From the NCBI GenBank assembly GCA_007118445.1, contig SKRP01000179.1, positions 1 through 14,350 of the forward strand: DNA of 14,350 bases, read 5' to 3'. This document shows positions 1-6,689 of this stretch, piece by piece. The stretch comes from Natronohydrobacter sp. Lineage in GTDB: Bacteria > Pseudomonadota > Alphaproteobacteria > Rhodobacterales > Rhodobacteraceae. The notes beneath the pieces are model-generated. The model was given only the letters and a program-made list of their open reading frames with translations. It was not told the origin of the DNA and did no database searches. The position numbers and the translations under genes are program-made. Numbering within the stretch: position 1 is the first letter of the stretch; the number at the start of each line of letters is the position of its first letter.

Positions 1-117
1 CCGCGCAAGCTGGTCGATTTCGCGCCTGCCGGAGAGGTCATCGCCCGGTTTTTCTTCGTGGCCGATCCGGATGGATATCAGATCGAAGTTCTCGAACGGG
101 GAGGGCGCTACCTGTAG
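1..117 (+). CDS. VOC/glyoxalase-family protein, C-terminal end only
   Basis: Frame 1 is open from the window edge to a TAG at 115-117 and gives 38 residues. They include the stretch FFVADPDGYQIEVLERG, the typical last beta strand of a vicinal-oxygen-chelate fold (glyoxalase I, dioxygenases, resistance proteins). In that family the Glu of the 'DPDGYxIEVLE' segment is usually a metal ligand. The N-terminal part lies outside the window, so substrate and exact subfamily cannot be decided. The next gene starts 66 bases later on the same strand, so this may share a transcript with the dehydrogenase pair. A glyoxalase-like enzyme beside an alcohol/sugar dehydrogenase would fit handling of reactive carbonyls, but that is inference. 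Confidence 0.8.
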   Translation, partial: PRKLVDFAPAGEVIARFFFVADPDGYQIEVLERGGRYL

Positions 118-155
118 CGCCACCATCGCCGGCGTCATGTTGGGGAGCGTGGCGC
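117..155 (+). terminator. possible stem-loop after the VOC gene
   Basis: GCGCCAC at 117-123 is perfectly complementary to GTGGCGC at 149-155. The loop is 25 nt and a T-rich stretch (CTTTTGCTTTAT) follows from 159. This could be a weak intrinsic terminator, but the loop is long and the T tract is interrupted. Confidence 0.25.
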
Positions 156-182
156 CATCTTTTGCTTTATGGGAGGAAATCC

Positions 183-707
183 ATGACAAAGACCGCAAGC
201 CCGCGGGAAATGACCCGTCGCCAGCTATTGTCCGGCACGGTTGCCGCATCTGCGAGTTTCGCAATCGGTGCCGGATTCATCGCGGCCCCCGATGCCGCAT
301 GGGCGCTGGAAGTAACGCATCTGAAACCCGAAACCATGGCGACGCTGGTCCGGATGGCGCGCGATATCTATCCGCATGATCAGGTCGGGGATGAATATTA
401 CGTCATCGCCGTGCGCGGCTATGACAGCGCCGAGATGGCCGAGATGGTGGAAGCCGGGATCAGCGCGCTTGACGCCGCCGCGCAGGGGCGCGGCTTTGAC
501 AGCTATCTTGATGTCGGCTGGGAACGCGACCGCGTCGATATCCTGCGGGCGATGGAGGAAAGCCATTTCTTCCAGACCGTGCGCGGTGGACTTGTGACCG
601 GGCTTTACAACCAGAAAGCGGTCTGGCCGATCTTTGGCTATGAAGGCGAAAGCTACAGCGAGGGCGGCTATATGGATCGCGGTTTCAATGACATCAACTG
701 GCTGTGA
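183..707 (+). CDS. Tat-exported gluconate 2-dehydrogenase subunit 3-like protein
   Basis: A protein of 174 residues. The start at 183 follows GGGAGGA (171-177) at ideal spacing; an upstream in-frame TTG at 162 lacks a ribosome site. The N-terminus reads MTRRQLLSG followed by a hydrophobic, Ala-rich stretch ending near 'AAWA'. This is a twin-arginine signal peptide with likely cleavage there. The mature part (THLKPETMATLVRMARDIYPHD, later WPIFGYEGESYSEGGY) resembles the small subunit of membrane-associated gluconate/alcohol dehydrogenases (Gluconate_2-dh3 family), in which the Tat signal carries the folded FAD subunit out by co-export. The gene lies 21 bases upstream of the GMC dehydrogenase, its expected partner. 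No cytochrome c subunit gene follows, so the electron acceptor is unknown. Confidence 0.85.
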   Translation: MTKTASPREMTRRQLLSGTVAASASFAIGAGFIAAPDAAWALEVTHLKPETMATLVRMARDIYPHDQVGDEYYVIAVRGYDSAEMAEMVEAGISALDAAAQGRGFDSYLDVGWERDRVDILRAMEESHFFQTVRGGLVTGLYNQKAVWPIFGYEGESYSEGGYMDRGFNDINWL

Positions 708-728
708 GCCATAGGGGAGGAACAGGCT

Positions 729-2300
729 ATGGCGACAAGTTTTGATTTAGACGATGACAATGTGGTCGTCGTGATCGGCACCGGCGCGGGCGGCGGTGTG
801 CTGGCCAATGAACTGGCGCAGAAAGGCGTGCATGTGGTCGCACTGGAAGCGGGGGGACGTTATCTGCCCGAAGACTATGTCAATGATGAATGGGAAAGCT
901 TCGGGCAACTTGCCTGGCTTGACCCGAGGACGACATCGGGCGACTGGCGTGTGGCGCGCGATTTCTCTGGCCTGCCTGCATGGATCGTCAAGGCGGTGGG
1001 CGGAACGACGACGCATTGGGCCGGGGCGTCGCTGCGGTTTCAGGACCATGAGTGGAAGGCGCTCACGACCTATGGCCGCGTGCAGGGGGCAAACCTGCTC
1101 GATTGGCCAATTGATGCCGAAGAGATGGACCCCTGGTATGATCTGGCGGAAAAGAAGCTGGGCGTGACGCTCACAAACGGGCACGCAGGACTGCCTGGCA
1201 ACAACAACTACCTTGTGTTCGAGAAGGGTGCAAAGGCGCTGGGCTACAAGGAGGTCAACACGGGCCGGATGGCCATCAATTCGGAATGGAATGATGACCG
1301 GATGGCCTGCCAGCAGACGGGGTTCTGTTTCCAGGGATGCAAATGGGGCGCGAAATGGTCGGCTGCCTATACTGACATCCCGCGCGGTGAGGCGACAGGG
1401 AATCTGGAAGTGCGCGAACACGCACATGCTGCGAGAATCCTGCATGATGACGCGGGCAAGGTCACGGGAGTCGAGTATTTCGACCGCGACGGCAATCTTC
1501 AGTTCCAGCGTGCGCGGATTGTCGCTCTGGCCGGAAACTCGTTTGAAAGCCCGCGTTTGCTGCTCAATTCCGCGTCCAGCATGTTCCCTGATGGGCTGGC
1601 CAACAGTTCAGGCCAGGTCGGGCGCAACTACATGCGGCATATGACCGGCTCGGTCTATGCGATTTTCGACAAGCCGGTGAAAATGTGGCGCGGGACGACG
1701 ATGGCCGGCATCATTCAGGACGAGGCGCGACATGACCCGTCGCGTGGCTTTGTCGGCGGGTATGAGCTGGAAACGCTGGCGCTTGGTCTGCCCTTCATGG
1801 CGGCCTTCCTTGATCCCGGCGGCTGGGGGCGCGAATTCACAACCGCGCTTGATCATTATGAGAACATGGCAGGCATGTGGATCGTGGGCGAGGATATGCC
1901 GCAGGAAACCAACCGTGTCACGCTCAATCATGATGTGCACGATCAGCATGGCCTGCCGGTCGCGAATGTGCATTTCGATGATCATCCCAATGATATCGCG
2001 ATGCGCAATCATGCCTATCGTCAGGGACAGGCGGTCTATCAGGCAGTCGGTGCGACCCGCACTTTCCCGACGCCGCCCTATCCCTCGACGCATAACCTCG
2101 GCACCAACCGGATGTCCGAACATGCGCGGGACGGTGTGGTGAACCGCTGGGGCCAGACCCATGATATCGCCAATCTCTTCGTCTCTGACGGGTCGCAATT
2201 TACCACCGGCGCGGCAGAAAATCCGACATTGACGATTGTGGCGCTGGCAATTCGTCAGGCAGATCATATCGCGCGCGAAATGTCTGCCGGGAATCTGTGA
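729..2300 (+). CDS. GMC-family FAD-dependent dehydrogenase (gluconate/alcohol dehydrogenase large-subunit type)
   Basis: A protein of 523 residues starting at 729 behind GGGGAGG (714-720). The dinucleotide-binding motif GTGAGGG is at residues 17-23, with the ribose-binding Glu40 in VALEAGG. The segment VGGTTTHWAGASLRF is typical of FAD-binding GMC dehydrogenases. The C-terminal catalytic pair is likely His455 (STHNLGTNRM) and Asn498 (AAENPTLT). There is no signal peptide of its own; the upstream Tat-bearing partner probably carries it to the periplasm. Family members oxidise sugars, sugar acids or alcohols and pass electrons to a cytochrome c or quinone. The usual third gene, a multi-heme cytochrome c, is absent: a hairpin and a convergent gene follow. 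Substrate is unknown; an alcohol or hydroxyketone from the nearby monooxygenase pathway is possible but unproven. Confidence 0.88.
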   Translation: MATSFDLDDDNVVVVIGTGAGGGVLANELAQKGVHVVALEAGGRYLPEDYVNDEWESFGQLAWLDPRTTSGDWRVARDFSGLPAWIVKAVGGTTTHWAGASLRFQDHEWKALTTYGRVQGANLLDWPIDAEEMDPWYDLAEKKLGVTLTNGHAGLPGNNNYLVFEKGAKALGYKEVNTGRMAINSEWNDDRMACQQTGFCFQGCKWGAKWSAAYTDIPRGEATGNLEVREHAHAARILHDDAGKVTGVEYFDRDGNLQFQRARIVALAGNSFESPRLLLNSASSMFPDGLANSSGQVGRNYMRHMTGSVYAIFDKPVKMWRGTTMAGIIQDEARHDPSRGFVGGYELETLALGLPFMAAFLDPGGWGREFTTALDHYENMAGMWIVGEDMPQETNRVTLNHDVHDQHGLPVANVHFDDHPNDIAMRNHAYRQGQAVYQAVGATRTFPTPPYPSTHNLGTNRMSEHARDGVVNRWGQTHDIANLFVSDGSQFTTGAAENPTLTIVALAIRQADHIAREMSAGNL

Positions 2301-2308
2301 AAGACGCA

Positions 2309-2352
2309 TATGGCCTGGGGTCGGGGTCTGAGGGCCTTGAAGCCAGGCCATA
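2309..2352 (+). terminator. stem-loop after the GMC dehydrogenase gene
   Basis: TATGGCCTGG (2309-2318) pairs perfectly with CCAGGCCATA (2343-2352), a 10-bp stem with a 24-nt loop, starting 9 bases after the GMC stop codon. No T tract follows, so it is either a factor-dependent terminator or an mRNA 3'-end stabiliser. Confidence 0.5.
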
Positions 2353-2396
2353 GCTGTGATGTTGCGCTCGAAGCAGGTTTTGACAGTGAAACAGGA

Positions 2397-2420
2397 AACG
2401 GGCCGGTTTTTCGGCCTGTT
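2397..2420 (+). terminator. second hairpin in the convergent intergenic region
   Basis: AACGGGCCG (2397-2405) pairs with CGGCCTGTT (2412-2420) around a 6-nt loop GTTTTT, with one G-U wobble in plus-strand RNA. It lies between the convergent ends of the GMC gene (2300) and the GNAT gene (2526). No T run follows. Apart from the two hairpins I see nothing else in 2301-2525. Confidence 0.35.
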
Positions 2421-2525
2421 CGCTGAACTCCAGTCAGTTCACTCGGCCCTGGGGCAGCCTGAGCAAGGCTTCAAAAGCCCCCGCGATTTTTGTGGCGGGA
2501 TGGAAATGCTGCAGGACTGTTCCGG

Positions 2526-3371
2526 TCATGACCCTGACATGCAGTCGCGAAAGAGGTTCGCGACATTTTCTGAATATCGATCCGACCCTTCTGGTGTCAT
2601 GAAACGCGGGATTTGTTTTTCGCGCGTCTTGTCCAGCAGAACCATGCCGATGAGGCATCTGTTCTTGTCCTCGATGACGAATAATCCACTGCCGTGTCTG
2701 CGGCACCGATTATGTTCAATGAAAGCGCTTATCCTATCCGGGTGGGGCCATGACCTGCTGCCTTCGGTCCCGCGGCGCGGAAGCATCTTCGCAAGGGCAG
2801 GGGCGTCCTTCTGGACTGCTGGCCGCAGTTCAAGCGAGCCGCAGGTTAGTCGCGGCGGGTGAAGCTGAAGCCATTGCTCGACGCACATGACGTATTCAAT
2901 GCAGCTTAATGCACGCCCTTCGTTTTGAAAAAACAGTCGTTTACGCATCGGCATTCTGGAAAATCCGAGACGCGACAGCACGGATAGCGCGGCACAATTG
3001 TCATCGCGGCAGGTCGCAAACAGGGGCGGTGCGGGAGTGTGGAAATAGGCGGTGATCGCTGCATGAAGAGCGCGCGACATCAGCCCCTGACCCTGTGCGG
3101 AGGGCGCGAGCCAGAACCAGATATCCGGTGAAAGCCTGAGACAGCCGACCATCGTGCCATTCACCTCCAGCACCCGGAGGCATTGCGAAGGATCATGGGC
3201 AAGGGCAAGAATTTCTTCAGCATCCGCATCGGTAAACGGATGTCTGACAGTCGCCATCCAGCGCGCGACGTCTGGCATGTTCAAATGCGTGGCAACCGCC
3301 CCGAGATCGCTTTGTGCTGCGGGGCGAAGCAGGACACCATCTGCTTCGATCACCTCGGGAAAGCTGTTCAA
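2526..3371 (-). CDS. tandem GNAT-type acetyltransferase protein, second domain incomplete
   Basis: A protein of 281 residues. The start is a TTG at 3369-3371 with GAGG 8 bases upstream; no ATG is available in frame. Residues about 10-145 form a complete RimJ/RimL-like GNAT domain: VLLRPAAQSD at the N-terminus, the acetyl-CoA loop APSAQGQGLMSRAL near 89-102, and the closing NCAALSVLSRLGF near 125-137. A second domain begins at about 178 (GSLELRPAVQKDAPALAKM) and reaches the central strands (FVIEDKNRCLIGMVLLDK). It then runs into unrelated sequence with no G-x-G acetyl-CoA motif. The acceptor substrate cannot be told. It faces the GMC gene tail to tail. The second domain is either decayed or a remnant used only structurally. 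Confidence 0.7.
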   Translation of the reverse strand: MNSFPEVIEADGVLLRPAAQSDLGAVATHLNMPDVARWMATVRHPFTDADAEEILALAHDPSQCLRVLEVNGTMVGCLRLSPDIWFWLAPSAQGQGLMSRALHAAITAYFHTPAPPLFATCRDDNCAALSVLSRLGFSRMPMRKRLFFQNEGRALSCIEYVMCVEQWLQLHPPRLTCGSLELRPAVQKDAPALAKMLPRRGTEGSRSWPHPDRISAFIEHNRCRRHGSGLFVIEDKNRCLIGMVLLDKTREKQIPRFMTPEGSDRYSENVANLFRDCMSGS

Positions 3372-3705
3372 GCGCGTGGCCTCATGTCTCTTCCAGCCGG
3401 GTCTGGCGGAAGCTGTGCTGCACCGGATCGACGGTGCGAATCGGTTTCATGGATAACCAGTCTATTTTGCAATTCATGAAAAGTCTATCTGGAACAAAGT
3501 GTTACGATTTTGCCGATGGAGGTGTAACGCTATTTTACAAATACATCTTTTTTAACTGTCTATGGGCGTCGTTTGCGTTGTTTCAATTGCACAGACTCAG
3601 AGTTTGGATAGTCTTTCCGGCACTCGACAAATCGGAAGCTCATGGGAGGAGAAGCCGATGATTGCGCGCGCTGTGCCCGAACGACCCGTGGCAGCAGAAG
3701 CTGAC
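3372..3705. other. 334-bp non-coding, partly AT-rich region
   Basis: This stretch lies between the start of the GNAT gene and the end of the 90-aa minus-strand gene. It holds the TGTAAC-type inverted array (3500-3539), an AT-rich block (about 3455-3600) and a strong ribosome-site-plus-ATG at 3645-3660 with no credible gene behind it. A 22-codon minus-strand ORF (3382-3450) without a ribosome site also lies here. I searched both strands for GG-N10-GC and found no sigma-54 promoter. Confidence 0.6.
3500..3539 (-). promoter_or_regulatory. candidate activator-binding array, inverted copy of the prmA upstream array
   Basis: TGTTACG (3500-3506) and TGTAACG (3523-3529) form an inverted pair, followed by CTATTTTACA (3530-3539). 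Read on the minus strand, this begins with TGTAAAATAG, which is identical to 8028-8037 at the left end of the array upstream of prmA. Both arrays then carry TGTAAC/GTTACA half-sites. The same regulator probably binds both. No matching -24/-12 promoter was found, so the target gene here is unclear. Confidence 0.45.
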
Positions 3706-3719
3706 CTAGTTGGGTCGTT
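3680..3719 (-). terminator. inverted repeat at the 3' end of the 90-aa gene
   Basis: AACGACCC (3680-3687) and GGGTCGTT (3712-3719) are perfect 8-base complements around a 24-nt spacer that contains the stop codon of the minus-strand gene. No U tract follows on the minus strand, so this is only a weak terminator candidate. Confidence 0.25.
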
Positions 3720-3978
3720 TCGCTGCGGATGCATTCGGCATCATCTCCCAGATTGCAGAAATGTCGCTGGCCATGGCAGCGTGAACCCGGGCCAGAATGC
3801 GGTTCCGAACTTCGGTCGGCAGGGCGTGAACAAGCTCGCGGGCGTTGCGCAGATCATCCGGCGCGCCGGTTGCGAGAGCGCGGTCGACCGCATCGCGGCA
3901 GGCCGTGTCAACACTATCATCATTCGCCAGCACTTTCTGCAAACTGGTGAAAAAACGAAAATCGACAGGATCGGTCAT
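3706..3978 (-). CDS. small helical hypothetical protein (90 aa)
   Basis: I do not recognise a family. The start at 3978 has GGAGGT 9 bases upstream; an ATG at 3987 touches that ribosome site and is too close to use. The protein is soluble, with no signal or membrane segment. It appears mostly helical: DPVDFRFFTSLQKVLAND, then an Ala/Asp/Arg-rich stretch, then LVHALPTEVRNRILARVHAAM and a polar tail KRPN. Codon use fits the neighbours. The overlapping plus-strand frame (3562-4032) has the Arg/Gly/His-rich look of an antisense frame and was rejected. It is divergent from the 97-aa gene with about 50 bases between starts, so the two may be regulated together. Confidence 0.6.
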   Translation of the reverse strand: MTDPVDFRFFTSLQKVLANDDSVDTACRDAVDRALATGAPDDLRNARELVHALPTEVRNRILARVHAAMASDISAIWEMMPNASAAKRPN

Positions 3979-4028
3979 CGGGCGCATACCTCCGTTCAGG
4001 TCGCTGCTGCAGATATCGGAGCGAGTCC

Positions 4029-4322
4029 ATGACAGATATGAACGGCAAGATCCAGACGATCATGACGCGGCGGATTTCGCTGGTGCAGGCAATCGCGGCG
4101 GCAAATTGCGAGCATCTTCGGCTGAACCAGATCGCAAGCGGCATTCTGGTTCTGGATCAGAAGGATGACGAGGACGGCACGGAACTCGGTGCCGGCGATG
4201 CAGAGCGTGCGACGAATGCTGATGCGCTGGCGGCCTGTGTGACCCTGATCGAGTCTCTGGAAACCGAACTGGCTGCAGTGGATCAGGAACTCGCAGCGAT
4301 CACTGAAAGCGATGACAAATGA
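4029..4322 (+). CDS. small acidic helical hypothetical protein (97 aa)
   Basis: Not recognised. The start at 4029 has GGAG 8 bases upstream. The N-terminal half (MTDMNGKIQTIMTRRISLVQAI) is basic to neutral. The C-terminal half is strongly acidic and heptad-like (LIESLETELAAVDQELAAITESDDK), which suggests a short coiled coil and a protein-protein contact. There is no signal peptide or membrane span. Its stop overlaps the start of the WD40-like gene by four bases (ATGA), so the two are translationally coupled and their products may act together. It is the first gene of a likely three-gene operon (4029-5656). Confidence 0.65.
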   Translation: MTDMNGKIQTIMTRRISLVQAIAAANCEHLRLNQIASGILVLDQKDDEDGTELGAGDAERATNADALAACVTLIESLETELAAVDQELAAITESDDK

Positions 4323-5455
4323 CCCAGCATATTCCACCGCAATCCCTGTCGCTCTTCGATCTGCTGGCCAGAACATGGGAACTGGGAACCGAAATCCGTG
4401 ATGTCCGGTTCAATGTGGTCGGTTCCACGGTTGCGGTCACCCTGGCGGATGGTGCGCTGGCATTCTTGCTGGTGCAGGACGGAGAAGACCCTGAGAAGCG
4501 GATGCGCACTGAGTTGGAAACCGGGCGGATGACCATCCGTCCGCGTGAAAAACCGCTGCCTGTGCCGGTGCGCTCGCCAGAGCCTGTTGCGGCTGTCGGC
4601 ACGGGCCTGTGCCCGGTGGCGCAACAGGGTTTTGCCTTTGTGCATCATGAGGGTGCAGAAATCTGGCGTGCGACCGCGCGGGGGCAGCTGTTGCGCATTG
4701 TGCGCGCCGGGGAGGGGCGAGTTACCGCGCTGTCAGCACTACCCGACAAGCGAGGGCTTCTGGTCGCGCGCGGTGCGCGGATGGACATCATGTCGCCCGA
4801 GAACGGGATCACCCTGGTTTCAACCGCGCTGGAACATGCTGTTACACGGATCGGCCTCTCAGCCGATGCGCAGCAGATTGCCTGTTGGGGCGAGGGTCAG
4901 ATGACGGTCCTGGATGCAGGGGATCTGGCCTGTGTGGCGCAGATCGTGGCTGACGGGCAGGTGAACGGTCTGGGGTGGTCGCCGGATGGTCGCTGGATTG
5001 CAGGCGGTTGCGCGGACAAGAGCCTGCTGTTGGTGGATGTCGTGCAGCGACAGGCTGACCGGATCGTCGATTTTCCGGCACCGGTCACGACCGTGGCATT
5101 CAGCAGCAAGGCGAATGCGATGATTTCATCCGGGGCGTTTCGTGTTGTCGGATGGCAATTGCCGGACCTGCCATTCGGCGCGCATGAGGGTGTGGCTGTC
5201 GAGACAGGGAAGCCGGGTCTGACGCTGGTCGAGACCGTGGCCGTGCATCCGCTGCGTGATCTCTGTGCTGTGGGATATGCCAACGGGCTGGTCACGCTTT
5301 GTCAGATCGGCAGTCGCGAGGAAATGATGTTGCGCGAAGGGGGGGGCGATGCGGTGACAACTCTGGCCTGGTCGCCCGATGGCAGGCATCTGGCGATCGG
5401 AACTGCTGAAGGTGCTGCATCCATAGCGACATTCCCCAAGACAATGTTCAAATAA
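4319..5455 (+). CDS. WD40-like beta-propeller protein
   Basis: A protein of 378 residues, coupled by an ATGA overlap to the 97-aa gene. Repeated blade signatures are visible: VNGLGWSPDGRWIAGGCADKSLLLVDV near 215-241, a weaker VTTVAFSSKANAMISSGAFRVVGW near 256-279, and VTTLAWSPDGRHLAIGTAEGAASIATF near 346-372. Weaker blades such as VTALSALPDKRGLLVARGARMDIM occur earlier (about 135-158). The length fits one propeller of about seven blades. It has no signal peptide, no kinase or caspase fusion and no membrane segment, so it is probably a cytoplasmic scaffold or binding protein. Its partners are likely the flanking small proteins. No specific function can be assigned. Confidence 0.7.
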   Translation: MTQHIPPQSLSLFDLLARTWELGTEIRDVRFNVVGSTVAVTLADGALAFLLVQDGEDPEKRMRTELETGRMTIRPREKPLPVPVRSPEPVAAVGTGLCPVAQQGFAFVHHEGAEIWRATARGQLLRIVRAGEGRVTALSALPDKRGLLVARGARMDIMSPENGITLVSTALEHAVTRIGLSADAQQIACWGEGQMTVLDAGDLACVAQIVADGQVNGLGWSPDGRWIAGGCADKSLLLVDVVQRQADRIVDFPAPVTTVAFSSKANAMISSGAFRVVGWQLPDLPFGAHEGVAVETGKPGLTLVETVAVHPLRDLCAVGYANGLVTLCQIGSREEMMLREGGGDAVTTLAWSPDGRHLAIGTAEGAASIATFPKTMFK

Positions 5456-5476
5456 TCCACCAAGGGAGCGAAGAAG

Positions 5477-5656
5477 ATGAACCAGGCACTGGATACCGAA
5501 GAACAGAGCAAGGATCGCTATTTTCAGGAGCTGGCGAAAACCGCCGAAGCCATGATCGAGGATCATGGCAAGGATTTCGCTACCGGAGCCCTGATCCTTG
5601 CCGCGCAATGGATTGCTCAGGGCCGGTTGGGCAAGCGGGAAGATTCCGTGCATTAA
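5477..5656 (+). CDS. 59-aa hypothetical protein
   Basis: A small gene missed by length cut-offs. ATG at 5477 follows GGGAG at 5464-5468 with 8-base spacing, and it lies 21 bases after the WD40-like gene. The product is an amphipathic helix pair: an acidic start (MNQALDTEEQSKDRYFQEL), a middle AMIEDHGKDFATGALILAAQW, and a short basic end (GRLGKRED). It is too short and polar for a membrane protein. It is probably the third member of the 4029-5656 operon. Its stop codon overlaps the stop of the minus-strand 321-aa gene by four bases, leaving no room for an intergenic terminator. Family unknown. Confidence 0.6.
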   Translation: MNQALDTEEQSKDRYFQELAKTAEAMIEDHGKDFATGALILAAQWIAQGRLGKREDSVH

Positions 5657-6618
5657 TGGTGCGGTGCCTGCTCGCCGAGGATCCGGGGCGACGCGGGCGT
5701 GCTCAGGCTCTGTATCTGGCTGATGAGAATAGCGCTCAATGGTGCCGCGAGTGGCGCGAAGCTGCCGGGCACCAACTCGCCTGTCCTGCGCAGCCAGCCG
5801 GTAAGATCAGGCGTGACAAGCTGTGCATAGGCGCAAAGCTCATGGACACGATAGGTTGCGAAATAGATGCTGTCATGGTTCAGCAGGGCCTTGGTCGACG
5901 CGGCTCCGGTATCGGCAGCGCTCAGAATGTTGCTGTGAACAGCAGTGTTGAGTGTCGTCAGCACCGATTTTCGCCATTTGGCGTATTCGGTGTCGGCGGA
6001 ATGGTCGATGCCGATGCCATAGAGTTTCTCGGCAATCGCCTTGAACGCCCGCCCGCCCGCGATGTGACGGCGCCAGAATTCATTGGTGTCCTCTCCGTTT
6101 CGGCACGTTGCGAAGCGCTGCGCAAGTTTCGGCCGGATCAGCAAGACCAGCGCCATGTCCACATCTTCGGAGATGGCACGGGCAATCTGCATGGCCGGCA
6201 TCGGAAGCCCGGTCAGCGCCAGCAGGCGCAGCGCGGACATCTGTTCGGTCAGCCGGGCCGTTATTCCGGCAATCCCGTGCCACTGATCCGGGTTCAGTCC
6301 CTCGACCCCATGTGCATGTCCGGTGGCAGTGGCTGCATGCATGGCGCGTATCCACAACACTGCCTGATCGAAGAGAAATACAAGATCGACAGCGGCGCTG
6401 TTGGTCGAGCCGTCGAAACGTGGCACGGCCTGAAAGCCGGGCAAGCCGCGTATCCCCACCCGCCAGCACTGGTCGAAATCAACTCCACGCGCCGACCACA
6501 ACTGTTTGACCCGCGCCAGAAGCTGCGGCGAAAGCCCCGGATAGGAAAATTCCGGCGGGGCGCTGTACAACGGTGCGACACTGCCGGGCGGAAGAGTTTC
6601 GGTCATGGCGTCAAACAT
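5653..6618 (-). CDS. hypothetical protein (321 aa), unknown family
   Basis: Not recognised. I prefer this frame over the long plus-strand frame (5608-6693) because its composition is protein-like and the antisense one is Arg/Gly/His/Cys-rich. Two starts are possible: 6618, and 6606 (MTETLPPG), which has AAGGA about 11 bases upstream. The N-terminus is Pro-rich and probably disordered (LPPGSVAPLYSAPPEFSYPG). The rest looks helical, with hydrophobic stretches such as AAVDLVFLFDQAVLWIRAM and SALRLLALTGLPMPAMQIA that are not long enough to call membrane spans. The C-terminus is Ala/Ser/Pro-rich (FAPLAAPLSAILISQ). It is divergent from rpoN with about 70 bases between starts, which suggests shared control. 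Confidence 0.6.
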   Translation of the reverse strand: MFDAMTETLPPGSVAPLYSAPPEFSYPGLSPQLLARVKQLWSARGVDFDQCWRVGIRGLPGFQAVPRFDGSTNSAAVDLVFLFDQAVLWIRAMHAATATGHAHGVEGLNPDQWHGIAGITARLTEQMSALRLLALTGLPMPAMQIARAISEDVDMALVLLIRPKLAQRFATCRNGEDTNEFWRRHIAGGRAFKAIAEKLYGIGIDHSADTEYAKWRKSVLTTLNTAVHSNILSAADTGAASTKALLNHDSIYFATYRVHELCAYAQLVTPDLTGWLRRTGELVPGSFAPLAAPLSAILISQIQSLSTPASPRILGEQAPHH

Positions 6619-6629
6619 CCTTGTGATCC

Positions 6630-6646
6630 GGGGTCAATGCTACCCC
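6630..6646. promoter_or_regulatory. dyad between the 321-aa gene and rpoN
   Basis: GGGGT (6630-6634) and ACCCC (6642-6646) form a dyad, flanked by GATC at 6625-6628 and 6651-6654. Its place in the roughly 70-bp divergent intergenic region would suit an operator for both genes. The symmetry is short and may be chance. Confidence 0.25.
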
Positions 6647-6689
6647 AGGTGATCGGGACCTTGCCAGACCTATTGTCGGAGACCGCTGA

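Noticed and set aside
150..165. Sigma-54-like element before the gluconate dehydrogenase-type genes
   Set aside because: GG and GC are separated by 11 bases instead of 10, and transcription would start inside the ribosome site.
2356..2862. 168-codon plus-strand frame opposite the GNAT gene
   Set aside because: No ribosome site and no family resemblance; the minus-strand frame carries clear GNAT motifs.
3564..3576. Sigma-54-like element downstream of the TGTAAC array
   Set aside because: GG and GC are separated by only 9 bases, a spacing sigma-54 does not usually accept.
3562..4032. 156-codon open frame on the plus strand
   Set aside because: It is antisense to the 90-aa gene, which has a good ribosome site and normal codon use.
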